Source: Candidatus Puniceispirillum sp.
GTDB lineage: Bacteria > Pseudomonadota > Alphaproteobacteria > Puniceispirillales > Puniceispirillaceae
DNA length: 64,000 nt
NCBI GenBank assembly: GCA_016778895.1
Contig: JADHOR010000009.1
Span: 1-64,000 of the forward strand
Direction: 5' to 3'
Shown here: positions 8,755-17,496 of the stretch, one piece after another
Layout: the number at the start of each line of letters is the position of its first letter
Position numbering within the stretch: position 1 is the stretch's first letter
Translations under genes and position numbers: made by a program
Notes under the pieces: generated by a model
What the model was told of the DNA's origin: nothing
Databases searched by the model: none
The model's input: only the letters and a program-made list of their open reading frames with translations

Positions 8755-8937
8755 ATGTCAGTCACAACTGTCTATCAAACAACTTGCCGCGCATGTGAAC
8801 AAATCGAAGCTGCGGTCATGGCAAGCCTTGCTTTCGTTGCCGATTTCTTCATCATTGCCAGCGTTGCATCTAAGGCGTCAAATGCTGCAATGTCTGGTGA
8901 TTATGACGAGGCAAGACGGATCATTGAAACGCTTTAA
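8755..8937 (+). CDS. Small 60-residue protein, unknown function
   Basis: ATG 8755 has GGAG 6 bases upstream. The 60-residue product begins MSVTTVYQTTCRACEQIEAA, has a CxxC pair (C11, C14), a hydrophobic middle (VMASLAFVADFFIIASVASKA) and an acidic C-terminus (GDYDEARRIIETL). A clear intrinsic terminator follows about 90 bases after its stop, which supports a short independent transcript. An overlapping alternative reading starts at 8682 with its own GGGAG but gives only 38 residues. Confidence 0.45.
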   Translation: MSVTTVYQTTCRACEQIEAAVMASLAFVADFFIIASVASKASNAAMSGDYDEARRIIETL

Positions 8938-9022
8938 TGACACCGCTGTAACCTATGGCAATCCTCGTCAAATAGTGGTCTGACTGGGCTGTCGTTAGGT
9001 GCCTATCGCACCGATGAAAAAC

Positions 9023-9058
9023 CCGTACCCGCCTGTCCTGGCCGGTACGGTTTTTTTT
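9023..9058 (+). terminator. Intrinsic terminator
   Basis: CCGTACC (9023-9029) pairs with GGTACGG (9044-9050), followed by eight T residues (9051-9058). It ends the transcript of the 60-residue gene and separates it from the RraA-like gene. Confidence 0.85.
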
Positions 9059-9136
9059 GCGGGGAAGATAAAATTAATCCCATTTTGAAAATCTTTGATT
9101 AATATTGACGCAGTGAGCTTAAACTGGGAGATATAG

Positions 9137-9841
9137 ATGAGCGCCGCGATCACCGCTAACGACCTTGCCGTTTTAATGCAATGGGATACGCCGACAATCT
9201 GTAACGCGCTTGAGGAAATCGTGCCTGAACGGCGCGGATACGGGTTTACCACCACGCATCTGTTCAGCCTTGATCCTGACCTGCCGCCAATTTGCGGGTT
9301 TGCGCGTACCGCAACCATTCGGGCGGCTGCACCATCCGACGAGAGTGCTGCTGAAATGGCGGCCAAACGCGCCGCCTATTATGAATATGTAGCGACAGCA
9401 CCGTCGCCAACGATTGTTGTGATTCAGGATATTGATCCGCAGCCGGGGATTGGCGCGTTCTGGGGTGAGGTGCAGACCAATATCCATAAAGGGCTCGGCG
9501 TGCTTGGCGCTGTGACCAATGGGTCTTTCCGCGATGTGCCTGATAGCGCGCGCGGCTTTAATTTGATTGGTGGTAAGGTTGGGCCCAGTCATGCCTTTGT
9601 ACATCTTGTTGACATTGATTGTCAGGTGACAGTGCATGGGCTAACGGCAAACACAAATGATATTATTCATGCCGACCAGCATGGTGCGGTGTTAATTCCA
9701 CCATCTGCAGTGAGGCAAATACCGGCCACTATTGACCTGATTAGCCGGCGCGAGGCAATTATTCTGGAAACGGCAAAATCACCTAATTTCACTGTTGAAA
9801 AGCTGAAAACAGCCATGGGGCAAATGCAAGATATTCACTAG
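9137..9841 (+). CDS. RraA-family protein (HMG aldolase / demethylmenaquinone-methyltransferase-like)
   Basis: 234 residues of the RraA fold: WDTPTICNALEEIVPERR at the start, a central strand with GVLGAVTNGSFRD (NGSFRD at 128-133, Arg132 and Asp133 as the usual substrate/metal pair), and the C-terminal DIIHADQHGAVLIPP. RraA relatives include class II 4-hydroxy-4-methyl-2-oxoglutarate/oxaloacetate aldolases and regulators of RNase E. The first Asp of the usual DG-x-x-RD is Asn here, so the aldolase role is uncertain. The start at ATG 9137 has GGGAG about 8 bases upstream. Confidence 0.82.
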   Translation: MSAAITANDLAVLMQWDTPTICNALEEIVPERRGYGFTTTHLFSLDPDLPPICGFARTATIRAAAPSDESAAEMAAKRAAYYEYVATAPSPTIVVIQDIDPQPGIGAFWGEVQTNIHKGLGVLGAVTNGSFRDVPDSARGFNLIGGKVGPSHAFVHLVDIDCQVTVHGLTANTNDIIHADQHGAVLIPPSAVRQIPATIDLISRREAIILETAKSPNFTVEKLKTAMGQMQDIH

Positions 9842-9901
9842 CCCCGGCCGGGCCAGCTCGCCCTGTAGCGGCCAGCCCGTTACCATATCACCCGTTACCG
9901 C

Positions 9902-10936
9902 CTAATTTAATTCGGTGCGCACAATTGCCGCCCCGTCGACCATCGCCTTTAATTTACCATAGGCGACATCATGCGGCAGATATTTCATCCCGCAATCAGG
10001 CGCGGCGACAAGCCGGTCAGGGCTAACAAAACGCAATGCCCCGCGTAACCGTTCGGCAACCAATGCGGGTGTTTCGATTTCATTAGTTCCAAGATTCAAC
10101 ACGCCATAAAGAAATTTCTTGGATGGTAATTCGGCCAGAATTGCTGGGTCAAGATTTGGTTGTGCCGCCTCGACGGAAATGTAATCCGCACGGCAGGCGT
10201 CAAGCTGTGGCAGGAATGTATAGCCAACGGGTTTTTCCTTCACCACATAGGCATAGCCAAAGCACAGATGAACAACGGTTGGCCCGTCAACACCATCCAG
10301 CACCTGATTGATCGCATCAACACCATATTTATCAGCCTCTTCCGGGTTGGCCTGCATATAGGGCTCGTCAATCTGGATCACATCTGCGCCCGCCGCTTTA
10401 AGGTCGCGAATTTCGGCATTTACCGCTTTAGCATAGGCGCTAATCAAAGCCTCTGTATCATGGTAAAATTCGTCTTCGGCCAGTTTTGCCATGGTAAAGG
10501 CACCGGGAATGGTGATCTTGATTGGCCGTTTGGTATGCGCGCGCAGATAGGCAACGTCATGCACCTGCACCGGATATTTGCGTTTAATTTCGCCAATAAC
10601 GCGCGGCACGGGGATCATGACATTGCGCCGATTTGGCACCAATGCCGGATTGTCCAGATCAATGCCCGACAACGCATTAGCGAACCGGTTGAAATAGCTC
10701 TCACGGCGGATTTCCCCGTCCGACAGAATGTCGATGCCAGCGCGTGCTTGATCATGTATCGCGGTTAGTGTCGCGTCATCCTTTGCCTCATCCAGCGCAT
10801 CAGCGTCAATCTTCCAGACCTCGCGCATTCGAACCCGGGGCGGCCCTTCGCTTAGCAGTTTTTCCTTATCAACAAGCCATGATGGCTGCGGGTAACTGCC
10901 AACAAGAGTGGTCGGGATCAATTTATCAAACATCAT
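9902..10936 (-). CDS. MetE-like (cobalamin-independent methionine synthase C-terminal domain) protein
   Basis: 344 residues, comprising only the catalytic barrel of MetE. LVGSYPQPSWL is near the N-terminus. The zinc ligands of MetE are all present: His223 and Cys225 in VVHLCFGY, Glu256 in YISVEAAQ, and Cys315 in APDCGMKYL. The acid Asp190-Glu191-Pro motif (IQIDEPYM) is also kept. Lacking the N-terminal half of MetE, such proteins transfer methyl groups from other donors or use other thiols. Two adjacent ATG codons (10936, 10933) are possible starts. It is convergent with the RraA-like gene. Confidence 0.85.
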   Translation of the reverse strand: MMFDKLIPTTLVGSYPQPSWLVDKEKLLSEGPPRVRMREVWKIDADALDEAKDDATLTAIHDQARAGIDILSDGEIRRESYFNRFANALSGIDLDNPALVPNRRNVMIPVPRVIGEIKRKYPVQVHDVAYLRAHTKRPIKITIPGAFTMAKLAEDEFYHDTEALISAYAKAVNAEIRDLKAAGADVIQIDEPYMQANPEEADKYGVDAINQVLDGVDGPTVVHLCFGYAYVVKEKPVGYTFLPQLDACRADYISVEAAQPNLDPAILAELPSKKFLYGVLNLGTNEIETPALVAERLRGALRFVSPDRLVAAPDCGMKYLPHDVAYGKLKAMVDGAAIVRTELN

Positions 10937-11199
10937 GTTATCCTTGGCATAATTCTCGATTAACTCATGGCCGACGGTGTGCGTTTAAAGGGCGTGCGCA
11001 ACAGGCCGGAAAAATGGGTGGCTACAACAAGCAGCGCCTTCCAACAGGGGCCATCCGCATTTGCATAATGATTGCTGCCGCGAACAAACGCCCCCAAGGA
11101 ATGCACCATGAAAGAATGCAACTGCGAAAACTATTCACCGGACAAATGATGAATGCAACTGATGATAGCGTTGTGGGCAATAAAATTCGAAAGCGCGCC

Positions 11200-11451
11200 T
11201 TATTTGCCGCGTTCAGCTATGCAAGGGCGGCAACCAGTACTGCCACGAAGATGCAGGCGTGGTTGCTGCTCAAACGGGCCATGCCGGCGGCAAATGATCG
11301 TGACCTTGGTGGTGTGATTAATGTAATCAACCCGCGAATAATCAAAGGTGCTGCCATGGATTTTCTGAAATTTACGGATGATGGACTCGCTGTCATCCGG
11401 TTTTGATTTTGCCACCTGCCTGCCCCTCTCCGCCGCTTTTGCATTCATCAT
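11200..11451 (-). CDS. Orphan DUF723-like zinc-ribbon protein
   Basis: About 84 residues from ATG 11451 (the frame is open to a GTG at 11487). The core IHGSTFDYSRVDYINHTTKV, then IICRRHGPFEQ...HLRGSTGCRPC, matches the repeated unit of DUF723-type proteins: hG-x-x-YDYS...Y-x-x-x-x-x-KV-x-I-x-C-x-x-HG-x-F-x-Q...H-x-x-G-x-GC-x-x-C. The two Cys pairs suggest a metal ribbon. These domains are common in phage and mobile regions, often near endonucleases. It lies alone between gaps of 260 and 130 bp, so acquisition by transfer is plausible. Confidence 0.6.
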   Translation of the reverse strand: MMNAKAAERGRQVAKSKPDDSESIIRKFQKIHGSTFDYSRVDYINHTTKVTIICRRHGPFEQQPRLHLRGSTGCRPCIAERGK

Positions 11452-11582
11452 TATCGCCCAATTTGGCGAATTTCTCAATATTTCCACTCATTGAGGTGAT
11501 TATGCCAAACGTCTCGTCCTTGCCACGAATTCATTTATATAGTTAAGTCCAAAGATTAAATCTCAAGTGAGAAGGTCGGTCT

Positions 11583-11930
11583 ATGAAGAAAAATATCTCC
11601 TGTGGTGAGCTTGCCGCATTTTGGGCTGTATTGGTGCTATCATTTGGCGCGGTCTATCAGGCCAGGGCGGACGCCGGTCTGGCCGAACAGATTGCCAAGG
11701 CCGATATGGGGTATGGCGAATATCTGGCAGGTGAATGCATGACCTGCCACCGCAACCAGAGCGCTGGCATTCCCAATATTAACGGTCTTGATGCCGAAAA
11801 ATTTGTGACCATCATGCGGGCCTATCGCAGTAAGGAGCTGGAAAATAAAGTCATGCAAATGATGGCGGGAAGGCTGAATGATGAGCAAATTATTTCCCTT
11901 GCTGCCTACTTCTCTTCGCTATCTAATTAG
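11583..11930 (+). CDS. fccA: Sulfide dehydrogenase (flavocytochrome c), cytochrome subunit
   Basis: 115 residues with an N-terminal signal segment ending near ARADAG and one haem-c motif CMTCH (Cys52, Cys55, His56). The MMAGRLNDEQI segment near 93-103 probably supplies the distal Met ligand. The short single-haem form with C-x-x-CH-x-x-x-x-x-x-G-I-P is typical of sulfide-dehydrogenase partners. It would take electrons from the FccB flavin and pass them to periplasmic cytochromes. GAGAAGG lies upstream of ATG 11583; fccB follows after a 160-bp gap. Confidence 0.82.
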   Translation: MKKNISCGELAAFWAVLVLSFGAVYQARADAGLAEQIAKADMGYGEYLAGECMTCHRNQSAGIPNINGLDAEKFVTIMRAYRSKELENKVMQMMAGRLNDEQIISLAAYFSSLSN

Positions 11931-12090
11931 AAAAAAATACCTGCAATTTTCCAGTTCTGAGTTTTAATATTAAGCTTCTGTTTTAGTTGCTAAAAAACTA
12001 TTTTTTGTCTAAATTTTGGCTAAAATTGCAGTTGACTATTGTCCTTTTTCAGCTGACATTTAAGGGGTAATGTAAAAAGGGGAGGAAAGA

Positions 12091-13356
12091 ATGACTTCAA
12101 TTTCAAGACGCTATTTTGGTGGACTTCTAGGTGCAACCGCTACGGGGCTTGCGATGCCATCGCTGGCTTTTGGTGCCGCTCCAAAAGTAGTTGTTGTTGG
12201 TGGCGGTGCTGGTGGTGCAACTGCTGCGCGCTATATTGCAAAGGACTCAAAAGGTTCGATTGATGTTACGCTGGTTGAGGCGTCAAAGCGCTATTACACG
12301 TGTTTTTTCTCGAATCTCTACATTGGTGGTTTCCGTAAATACGCCTCGATAGGACACAACTATTATGGCCTCGCAGTCAATAACCGTATCAATGTTGTGC
12401 ATGAGTGGGCCGCATCGATTGACGGCGCTGCAAGAACGGTGACGTTGGCATCTGGCGGCAAGCTGTCTTATGACAAACTAGTATTGTCGCCCGGTATTGC
12501 GCTAAAATATGATAGCATCGCTGGATATTCGCCGCAGGCGCAAGGGCGTATGCCGCATGGCTGGACATCAGGAACGCAAGCGCAGCAAATTCGCAACCAA
12601 GTTATGACGATGAAAAAAGGTGGGACATTCGTAATGGTTGCCCCGCCAAATCCATACCGCTGCCCACCGGGGCCATATGAACGCGTATCAATGATTGCTC
12701 ATCTTCTAAAAGAGCGTAACCCAACGGCAAAAATCATTGTGCTGGACCCAAAGGAAAAGTTCTCAAAGATGGGACTTTTCACAGCTGGCTGGGAAAAACA
12801 CTATCCAGGTATGGTTGAATGGATCGGCCCGGAAGCCCATGGCGGCATCAAGTCTGTTAATCATGAGACAATGGAAATTGTCACTGATCTTGATACGTTT
12901 AAAGCTGATGCGGCATGTGTGGTTCCAGCAATGAGTGCCGGGGTAATTGCTCAGAACGCAGGTGTTACCGATGGTGATTGGGCGCCAATCATTCCAGCAA
13001 CTATGGCGTCTAAGGCTGATCCTAATATATTTGTTCTTGGCGATGCATCCGTTGCTTCTGCGATGCCAAAATCGGGCTTCTCTGCGAATAGCCAGGCCAA
13101 GGTTGCGGCAAATGCAATTCGCGGTGAGTTAACTGGAAGCCGGGTTTATGACGCTCGTTTTGCCAACACTTGCTGGAGCCTCATTGCGACTAATGATGGG
13201 GTTAAGGTTGGGGCGAATTACAAAGCCGGATCAGAAAAAATTGATGTGGTTGATAAATTTGTCTCACAAGGTGATGAGAGCAGTGAGGTGCGTAAGACAA
13301 CCTATGAGGAGTCGATTGGTTGGTACAGCGGTATTACCACCGATATGTTCTCATAA
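12091..13356 (+). CDS. fccB: Sulfide dehydrogenase (flavocytochrome c), flavoprotein subunit
   Basis: 421 residues. A Tat signal (SRRYFGGLLGA, residues 5-15) is followed by the FAD motif VVVVGGGAGGATAARY. Cys71 in YYTCFFSN corresponds to the cysteine that binds FAD covalently in Allochromatium FccB. Cys191 (PNPYRCPPGPYE) and Cys361 (ANTCWSL) correspond to its redox-active cysteine pair. The C-terminus is the FCSD flavin-binding domain. Function: periplasmic oxidation of sulfide to sulfur/polysulfide with electrons to the cytochrome subunit encoded just upstream. GGAGGAAAG precedes ATG 12091, and a clear terminator follows the gene. Confidence 0.92.
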   Translation: MTSISRRYFGGLLGATATGLAMPSLAFGAAPKVVVVGGGAGGATAARYIAKDSKGSIDVTLVEASKRYYTCFFSNLYIGGFRKYASIGHNYYGLAVNNRINVVHEWAASIDGAARTVTLASGGKLSYDKLVLSPGIALKYDSIAGYSPQAQGRMPHGWTSGTQAQQIRNQVMTMKKGGTFVMVAPPNPYRCPPGPYERVSMIAHLLKERNPTAKIIVLDPKEKFSKMGLFTAGWEKHYPGMVEWIGPEAHGGIKSVNHETMEIVTDLDTFKADAACVVPAMSAGVIAQNAGVTDGDWAPIIPATMASKADPNIFVLGDASVASAMPKSGFSANSQAKVAANAIRGELTGSRVYDARFANTCWSLIATNDGVKVGANYKAGSEKIDVVDKFVSQGDESSEVRKTTYEESIGWYSGITTDMFS

Positions 13357-13378
13357 AATATTAGTCAGAGATTTGAAG

Positions 13379-13408
13379 AAAGCCGGTCATTTTGACCGGC
13401 TTTTTTTA
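13379..13408 (+). terminator. Intrinsic terminator after fccB
   Basis: AAAGCCGGTCA is followed by a TTT loop (13390-13392) and TGACCGGCTTTTTTT: at least a 9-bp perfect stem (13381-13389 with 13393-13401) and a run of T. It closes the fccAB unit. Confidence 0.88.
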
Positions 13409-13517
13409 AAGATAAAACGGGCGAAAAATGTGCCTCTTTTGCATGAACTGGACGCAATCTGGATGGGTATCATGATCATTAGTAAAGTATTCCTGTTTTG
13501 TCTAAGAGGAATAGAGA

Positions 13518-14309
13518 ATGCGTAGCCTTTTGGTGCTGGCACTATTCGGGTTTTGGGCAGGCGCAGCAGCAGCGGCACCATATCAGTCAACGACATTGGT
13601 CTATGATGTTAGCTGGGGAAATATCCTGCTCGCCAAGAGCAAGCTCGATTACCGCTTCGGACCAGATAAAGCGCGTATTTTGGCAAGTGTTGGCTCTACA
13701 GGGCTGGCAGTGATCTTCAGCGAATTCAAAAGCAATGCCGAGGCTGAGCTGGTTTTAGCCGGGGGTAACTGGCAACCAAAAACTTTGATGATGGCACGCC
13801 TTTCCGGGGGTGATACTGTGAAAAGCCGGGTGATTTGGGACTCTGCGTCAAATGTTATTTCCGAGACCCGCATACCCGAATTGGATCTGGACGAAGTCTA
13901 TCCGCTTGGCGATCAGATGCGCGTCGGTGTAATCGATCCCTATAGTGCGGTTCTGCGGTTGATCAATCAAATTGAGGCCGACGGGAATTGCACCGCAAGC
14001 TATGAGATCTATGATGGTCGGCGGCGTAGCCGGATGTCTTTTGAAACCATTGGCGCGGTTGAGTTAACCAAGGCACGCCCGGACGAATATGAAGGCAGCG
14101 CAATGGCCTGCCGTGTGCAATTCATTCCGATAGGGGGACACCGGATCGAGTCAAAATGGCGCGGAGATGACAAGCCTGACAATGACCGTTTTAAGATGTT
14201 TTTTGGCCGGCCATCTCAAGGCCAACTCGTACCGGTCCGCATCGAAGTCAAAAGCTGGATTGGCAAGATTATCGGCAGGCTGGATATGGGTAAAATTGAG
14301 ATGAAATGA
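13518..14309 (+). CDS. DUF3108-domain periplasmic protein
   Basis: 263 residues. A signal peptide (MRSLLVLALFGFWAGAAAAA) is followed by LVYDVSWGNILLAKSKLDYRF, the start of DUF3108, and an all-beta body including TASYEIYDGRRRSRMSFE and a C-terminal PVRIEVKSWIGKIIGRLD. DUF3108 proteins are envelope proteins of unknown function resembling lipoprotein-carrier barrels. GAGGAA lies ahead of ATG 13518. It is convergent with htpG. Confidence 0.75.
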   Translation: MRSLLVLALFGFWAGAAAAAPYQSTTLVYDVSWGNILLAKSKLDYRFGPDKARILASVGSTGLAVIFSEFKSNAEAELVLAGGNWQPKTLMMARLSGGDTVKSRVIWDSASNVISETRIPELDLDEVYPLGDQMRVGVIDPYSAVLRLINQIEADGNCTASYEIYDGRRRSRMSFETIGAVELTKARPDEYEGSAMACRVQFIPIGGHRIESKWRGDDKPDNDRFKMFFGRPSQGQLVPVRIEVKSWIGKIIGRLDMGKIEMK

Positions 14310-14332
14310 CCGGCCCAGAAAGGCTAGGCCGG
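14310..14332. terminator. Possible bidirectional terminator between convergent genes
   Basis: CCGGCC (14310-14315) and GGCCGG (14327-14332) form a 6-bp GC stem between the 3' ends of the DUF3108 gene and htpG. There is no strong T run on either side, so this is tentative. Confidence 0.3.
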
Positions 14333-14345
14333 CCGCCGTTTCTGA

Positions 14346-16208
14346 TTAACCCGCAAGCGCCTTTTGCATCACATCCGATAGGCGTCTGGTAAAGTCGCGC
14401 GGGTCAATAATCGCCTCGCCCTCAGCAACCAATGCGGTATCTAGAATCAATTTGGCAAAATCATCCGATCCTTCAAATTCGCCGGTCTCCAGTTTGGCGT
14501 TCAATGATTTGATCAATGGGTGTTTTACGTTTACTTCAAGGATTTTCGGCATACCCTTAAAGTCGGGATTGTGCATTCGCATCATCCGCTCCATTTGCTG
14601 ATCCATGCCATTTTCATCTGCCACAAGTCGGGCCAGACTGGTTTCCATATTTGCCGAGCTACGTACATTCGCGACACTGCCTTCAAGCACGTTTTTGATC
14701 TTCGCAACAAAAATGTCTGACAGAGTTTCATCTGGCTGGTCATCTTTCTGCTTGGCTTTACCAATATCGGATAGATTCACCTCGCCTCTGGTGATTGACT
14801 GGAAAGCCTTGCCAGCGAATTGCTGAATGTTGGATAGCCAGAAATCATCGATCGGGTCGGTCAGCAGCAAGACGTCAATATCCTTTGCCTGAAATGACTC
14901 AAGATGAGGGCTCAGCCGGGCGCGTTCTGCATCATCAGCCGATAGGTAATAGATCACCTCCTGATTTTGCGCGAACCCGTCAACATATTCCTGAAGCGTA
15001 ATCATCTTGTCGGTCTTGGTTGACCGGAACAGACAAATCTCTAGCAGCTTTTCACTATTAGCCGTATCTTCATAAAGTCCCTCTTTGACAACCTTGCCAA
15101 GCCCGTCCCAGAAATTGGCATAATCATCACGGCGTTTTTCCAACGCCTTTTTCATCTCGCTAATGGTGCGTTTGACTATCGCCTTGCTGATTTTTGTGAC
15201 GGCGGGATTTTGCTGCAACATTTCGCGGCTGACATTCAGATCAACATCCGGCGTGTCGATAATACCACGCAGGAACCGCAGCCATTTTGGCACAAGACCC
15301 TCATAATCATCCGTGATGAAAACGCGATTTACATAAAGCTGTAGTTTCGATTTGCGCTCGGGATCATAGAGATCAAACGGCGCAGATGACGGGATGAACA
15401 GCAAGTTGGTAAATTCAACCGCGCCCTCGGTCTTATTATGAAGTGTGATGAAGGGCTTGTCATAGGCTGAAGCTACAGCATGGTAAAATGATTTATATTC
15501 ATCCTCGGAAATTTCCTTGGCTGGCCGCGTCCACAGGGCAGCCGATGAATTTAGCTGGTCAGCAGCATCATCCTTGCCAATCCAAAAAATAGGTTGGGCA
15601 ATGTGATCGGAATATTTTTTAACCAGATGCGCGATACGTTCCTGCTCAAGATACTCCTTGGCGTCATTGCGCAGATAAAGAATAACGCTGGTGCCGGTTT
15701 CATCACGATCTGCATCGGTAATGCTAAAACCGCCCTGGCCGTCACTGGCCCATAGATTTGCAGCTTTGGCGTCATGTTTCTTCGATAATACTTCAACCTT
15801 GTCGGCCACCATAAAGGCGGAATAAAAGCCAACGCCAAACTGTCCGATCAGCTGGTCGGTCATTTTATCGGCATCTTTGGTTGTTTTGGCGGCTTCCATA
15901 AAGGCCTTGGTTCCAGAGCTGGCAATTGTGCCAAGCGTCTCGACCATTTCCTCGGCTGACAGGCCAATGCCATTGTCGCTTATGGTAATGGTCTTGTCCT
16001 TTTTATGAACGGTGATGGTGATTTTTCCATCGACAGTATCGGCGGCACTGCCAGCAGTGATGATCTTAAATTTCCGCTTGTTGATGGCATCTGATGCGTT
16101 CGAGATCAGCTCACGCAGGAATATTTCTTTTTGCGAATAAAGTGAATTGATCACGATGTTCAGAATTTTTCCGGTATCGGCTTCAAAATTGAATGTTTGG
16201 GTGGTCAT
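14346..16208 (-). CDS. htpG: Molecular chaperone HtpG (Hsp90)
   Basis: 620 residues, full length. The GHKL ATPase domain shows LRELISNASDAINKRKF (E-x-x-x-N Mg/ATP box), ITISDNGIGLS (DxGxG) and TDQLIGQFGVGFYSAF. The middle domain has the catalytic Arg segment LNVSREMLQQNPAV, and the C-terminal dimerisation domain follows. It is an ATP-driven cytosolic folding chaperone. ATG 16208 has AAGGAG 7 bases upstream. A CTTGAAA element in the leader suggests sigma-32 control. Confidence 0.97.
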   Translation of the reverse strand: MTTQTFNFEADTGKILNIVINSLYSQKEIFLRELISNASDAINKRKFKIITAGSAADTVDGKITITVHKKDKTITISDNGIGLSAEEMVETLGTIASSGTKAFMEAAKTTKDADKMTDQLIGQFGVGFYSAFMVADKVEVLSKKHDAKAANLWASDGQGGFSITDADRDETGTSVILYLRNDAKEYLEQERIAHLVKKYSDHIAQPIFWIGKDDAADQLNSSAALWTRPAKEISEDEYKSFYHAVASAYDKPFITLHNKTEGAVEFTNLLFIPSSAPFDLYDPERKSKLQLYVNRVFITDDYEGLVPKWLRFLRGIIDTPDVDLNVSREMLQQNPAVTKISKAIVKRTISEMKKALEKRRDDYANFWDGLGKVVKEGLYEDTANSEKLLEICLFRSTKTDKMITLQEYVDGFAQNQEVIYYLSADDAERARLSPHLESFQAKDIDVLLLTDPIDDFWLSNIQQFAGKAFQSITRGEVNLSDIGKAKQKDDQPDETLSDIFVAKIKNVLEGSVANVRSSANMETSLARLVADENGMDQQMERMMRMHNPDFKGMPKILEVNVKHPLIKSLNAKLETGEFEGSDDFAKLILDTALVAEGEAIIDPRDFTRRLSDVMQKALAG

Positions 16209-16258
16209 AGATTGCTCCTTGGTATTTCAACTATATCGGCTATCTCGATGCGCTACCG

Positions 16259-16287
16259 ATTTAAGAGTTTGGCAGTTAGATTTCAAG
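16259..16287 (-). promoter_or_regulatory. Candidate sigma-32 (heat-shock) promoter of htpG
   Basis: On the minus strand CTTGAAA (16287-16281) is followed after 14 bases by TCTTAAAT (16266-16259), about 50 bases upstream of the htpG start. The -35 box matches the heat-shock consensus exactly; the -10 box is weak. Confidence 0.4.
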
Positions 16288-16437
16288 GTAAAATTGAGAT
16301 CGAATTTACCCTGACAGCAGGATTGCCACGAGGGCGTTTCGAGACCTTACGATCCGGCAAATCTATGCTAAACTTAATCAACAGATATGGTAGCCCTTTG
16401 GTGGACTACTATCCATCCCGATTGACAGGAATGACCG

Positions 16438-17379
16438 ATGAAACCTGCCCTGATTACGCATGATATATCATCTCGCCATGATGTGCCCGCAGGTCATCCT
16501 GAACGGCCGCAACGCTATGCGGCAATTCTCGAACATATCGGTGAAGGCTATCAGTCATGGCAACGTGTTGCCGCGCCAATGGCGTCACGCTCCCAGCTTG
16601 AATTGGTGCATGGTAATAACTATCTAAACATGGTGTTCGACGTCGCTGGCGAGGCTGATGAACCGGCGCCGTTTGATGCGGATACATGGGCCAGCAAGCG
16701 CGGTTATGAATGTGCTTCCCGCGCTGTTGGCGGGGCCTGCCTTGCGGTTGATATGGTGATGGATAATCAGGCCAGCACCGCCTTTAGTTTGATGCGGCCA
16801 CCCGGTCATCATGCCGAGCCGGATAAGGCCATGGGCTTTTGTCTGTTTTCCAGTGCCGCGATTGCCGCGCGTCATGCGCAGGAAAAATGGGGGGTAAACC
16901 GTGTTGCGGTGCTGGATTTTGACGTCCATCACGGCAACGGAACGCAGGCATGTTTCTGGAATGATGGCAGCCTGTTTTATGCCTCGTCCCATCAGATGCC
17001 GCTATTCCCGGGTACCGGGGCTTATGAGGAAACCGGGGCCTATCAGAATATTTTCAATCTGCCGCTTGCTTATGGCACCGGAGGCAGCAGTATTCGGTCT
17101 GGCTGGCGTGATAATCTTTTGCCCTCCATCATTGAGACAAAGCCTGAATTGATCATAATTTCGGCCGGATTTGATGCGCATAAGGCCGATCCGCTTGGCG
17201 GTTTGCAGATGACTAGTGAAGATTTTGGCATCTTGACCAATGATATTATTGACGCGGCGAAAAAGGTGGCTGAAACGAGTGGCGCGATGCGGTTGGTCAG
17301 CCTGCTTGAAGGTGGCTATGACCTAACCGCTTTGGGTGAGAGCGTGTGCCAGCATATGACCGCACTTGAAGGTGTTTAG
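16438..17379 (+). CDS. Histone-deacetylase-family amidohydrolase
   Basis: 313 residues. GHPERPQRYAAI lies near the N-terminus. The tandem catalytic histidines are in RPPGHHAEP (His124, His125). VLDFDVHHGNGT (Asp160, Asp162, His164, His165) and ISAGFDAHKADPLGG carry the zinc ligands. Bacterial class II relatives deacetylate acetylpolyamines, acetoin-pathway enzymes or other N-acetyl amides. ATG 16438 has CAGGAA about 8 bases upstream. It diverges from htpG. No polyamine gene is adjacent, so the substrate is open. Confidence 0.85.
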   Translation: MKPALITHDISSRHDVPAGHPERPQRYAAILEHIGEGYQSWQRVAAPMASRSQLELVHGNNYLNMVFDVAGEADEPAPFDADTWASKRGYECASRAVGGACLAVDMVMDNQASTAFSLMRPPGHHAEPDKAMGFCLFSSAAIAARHAQEKWGVNRVAVLDFDVHHGNGTQACFWNDGSLFYASSHQMPLFPGTGAYEETGAYQNIFNLPLAYGTGGSSIRSGWRDNLLPSIIETKPELIIISAGFDAHKADPLGGLQMTSEDFGILTNDIIDAAKKVAETSGAMRLVSLLEGGYDLTALGESVCQHMTALEGV

Positions 17380-17437
17380 CCGCGCCAGGACGGCAGCCGG
17401 CTATAACGAATGACCGGCAACCACGATTGAAATAACC

Positions 17438-17474
17438 AAAAAGGCCAGCTGAATCTTTTCCGCCGGCCCTTTTT
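17438..17474. terminator. Possible bidirectional terminator
   Basis: AAAAAGGCCAGC and GCCGGCCCTTTTT face each other across a 12-base loop with two A-C mismatches, between the convergent amidohydrolase and alpha/beta-hydrolase genes. A on one side and T on the other give a tail in both directions. Confidence 0.45.
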
Positions 17475-17496
17475 CGACATGGTGGATGGTTGTTGT

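Noticed and set aside
10937-11199. Riboswitch upstream of the MetE-like gene
   Set aside because: I compared the leader with the consensus of SAM-II, SAH and cobalamin riboswitches from memory and found no match to their conserved cores.
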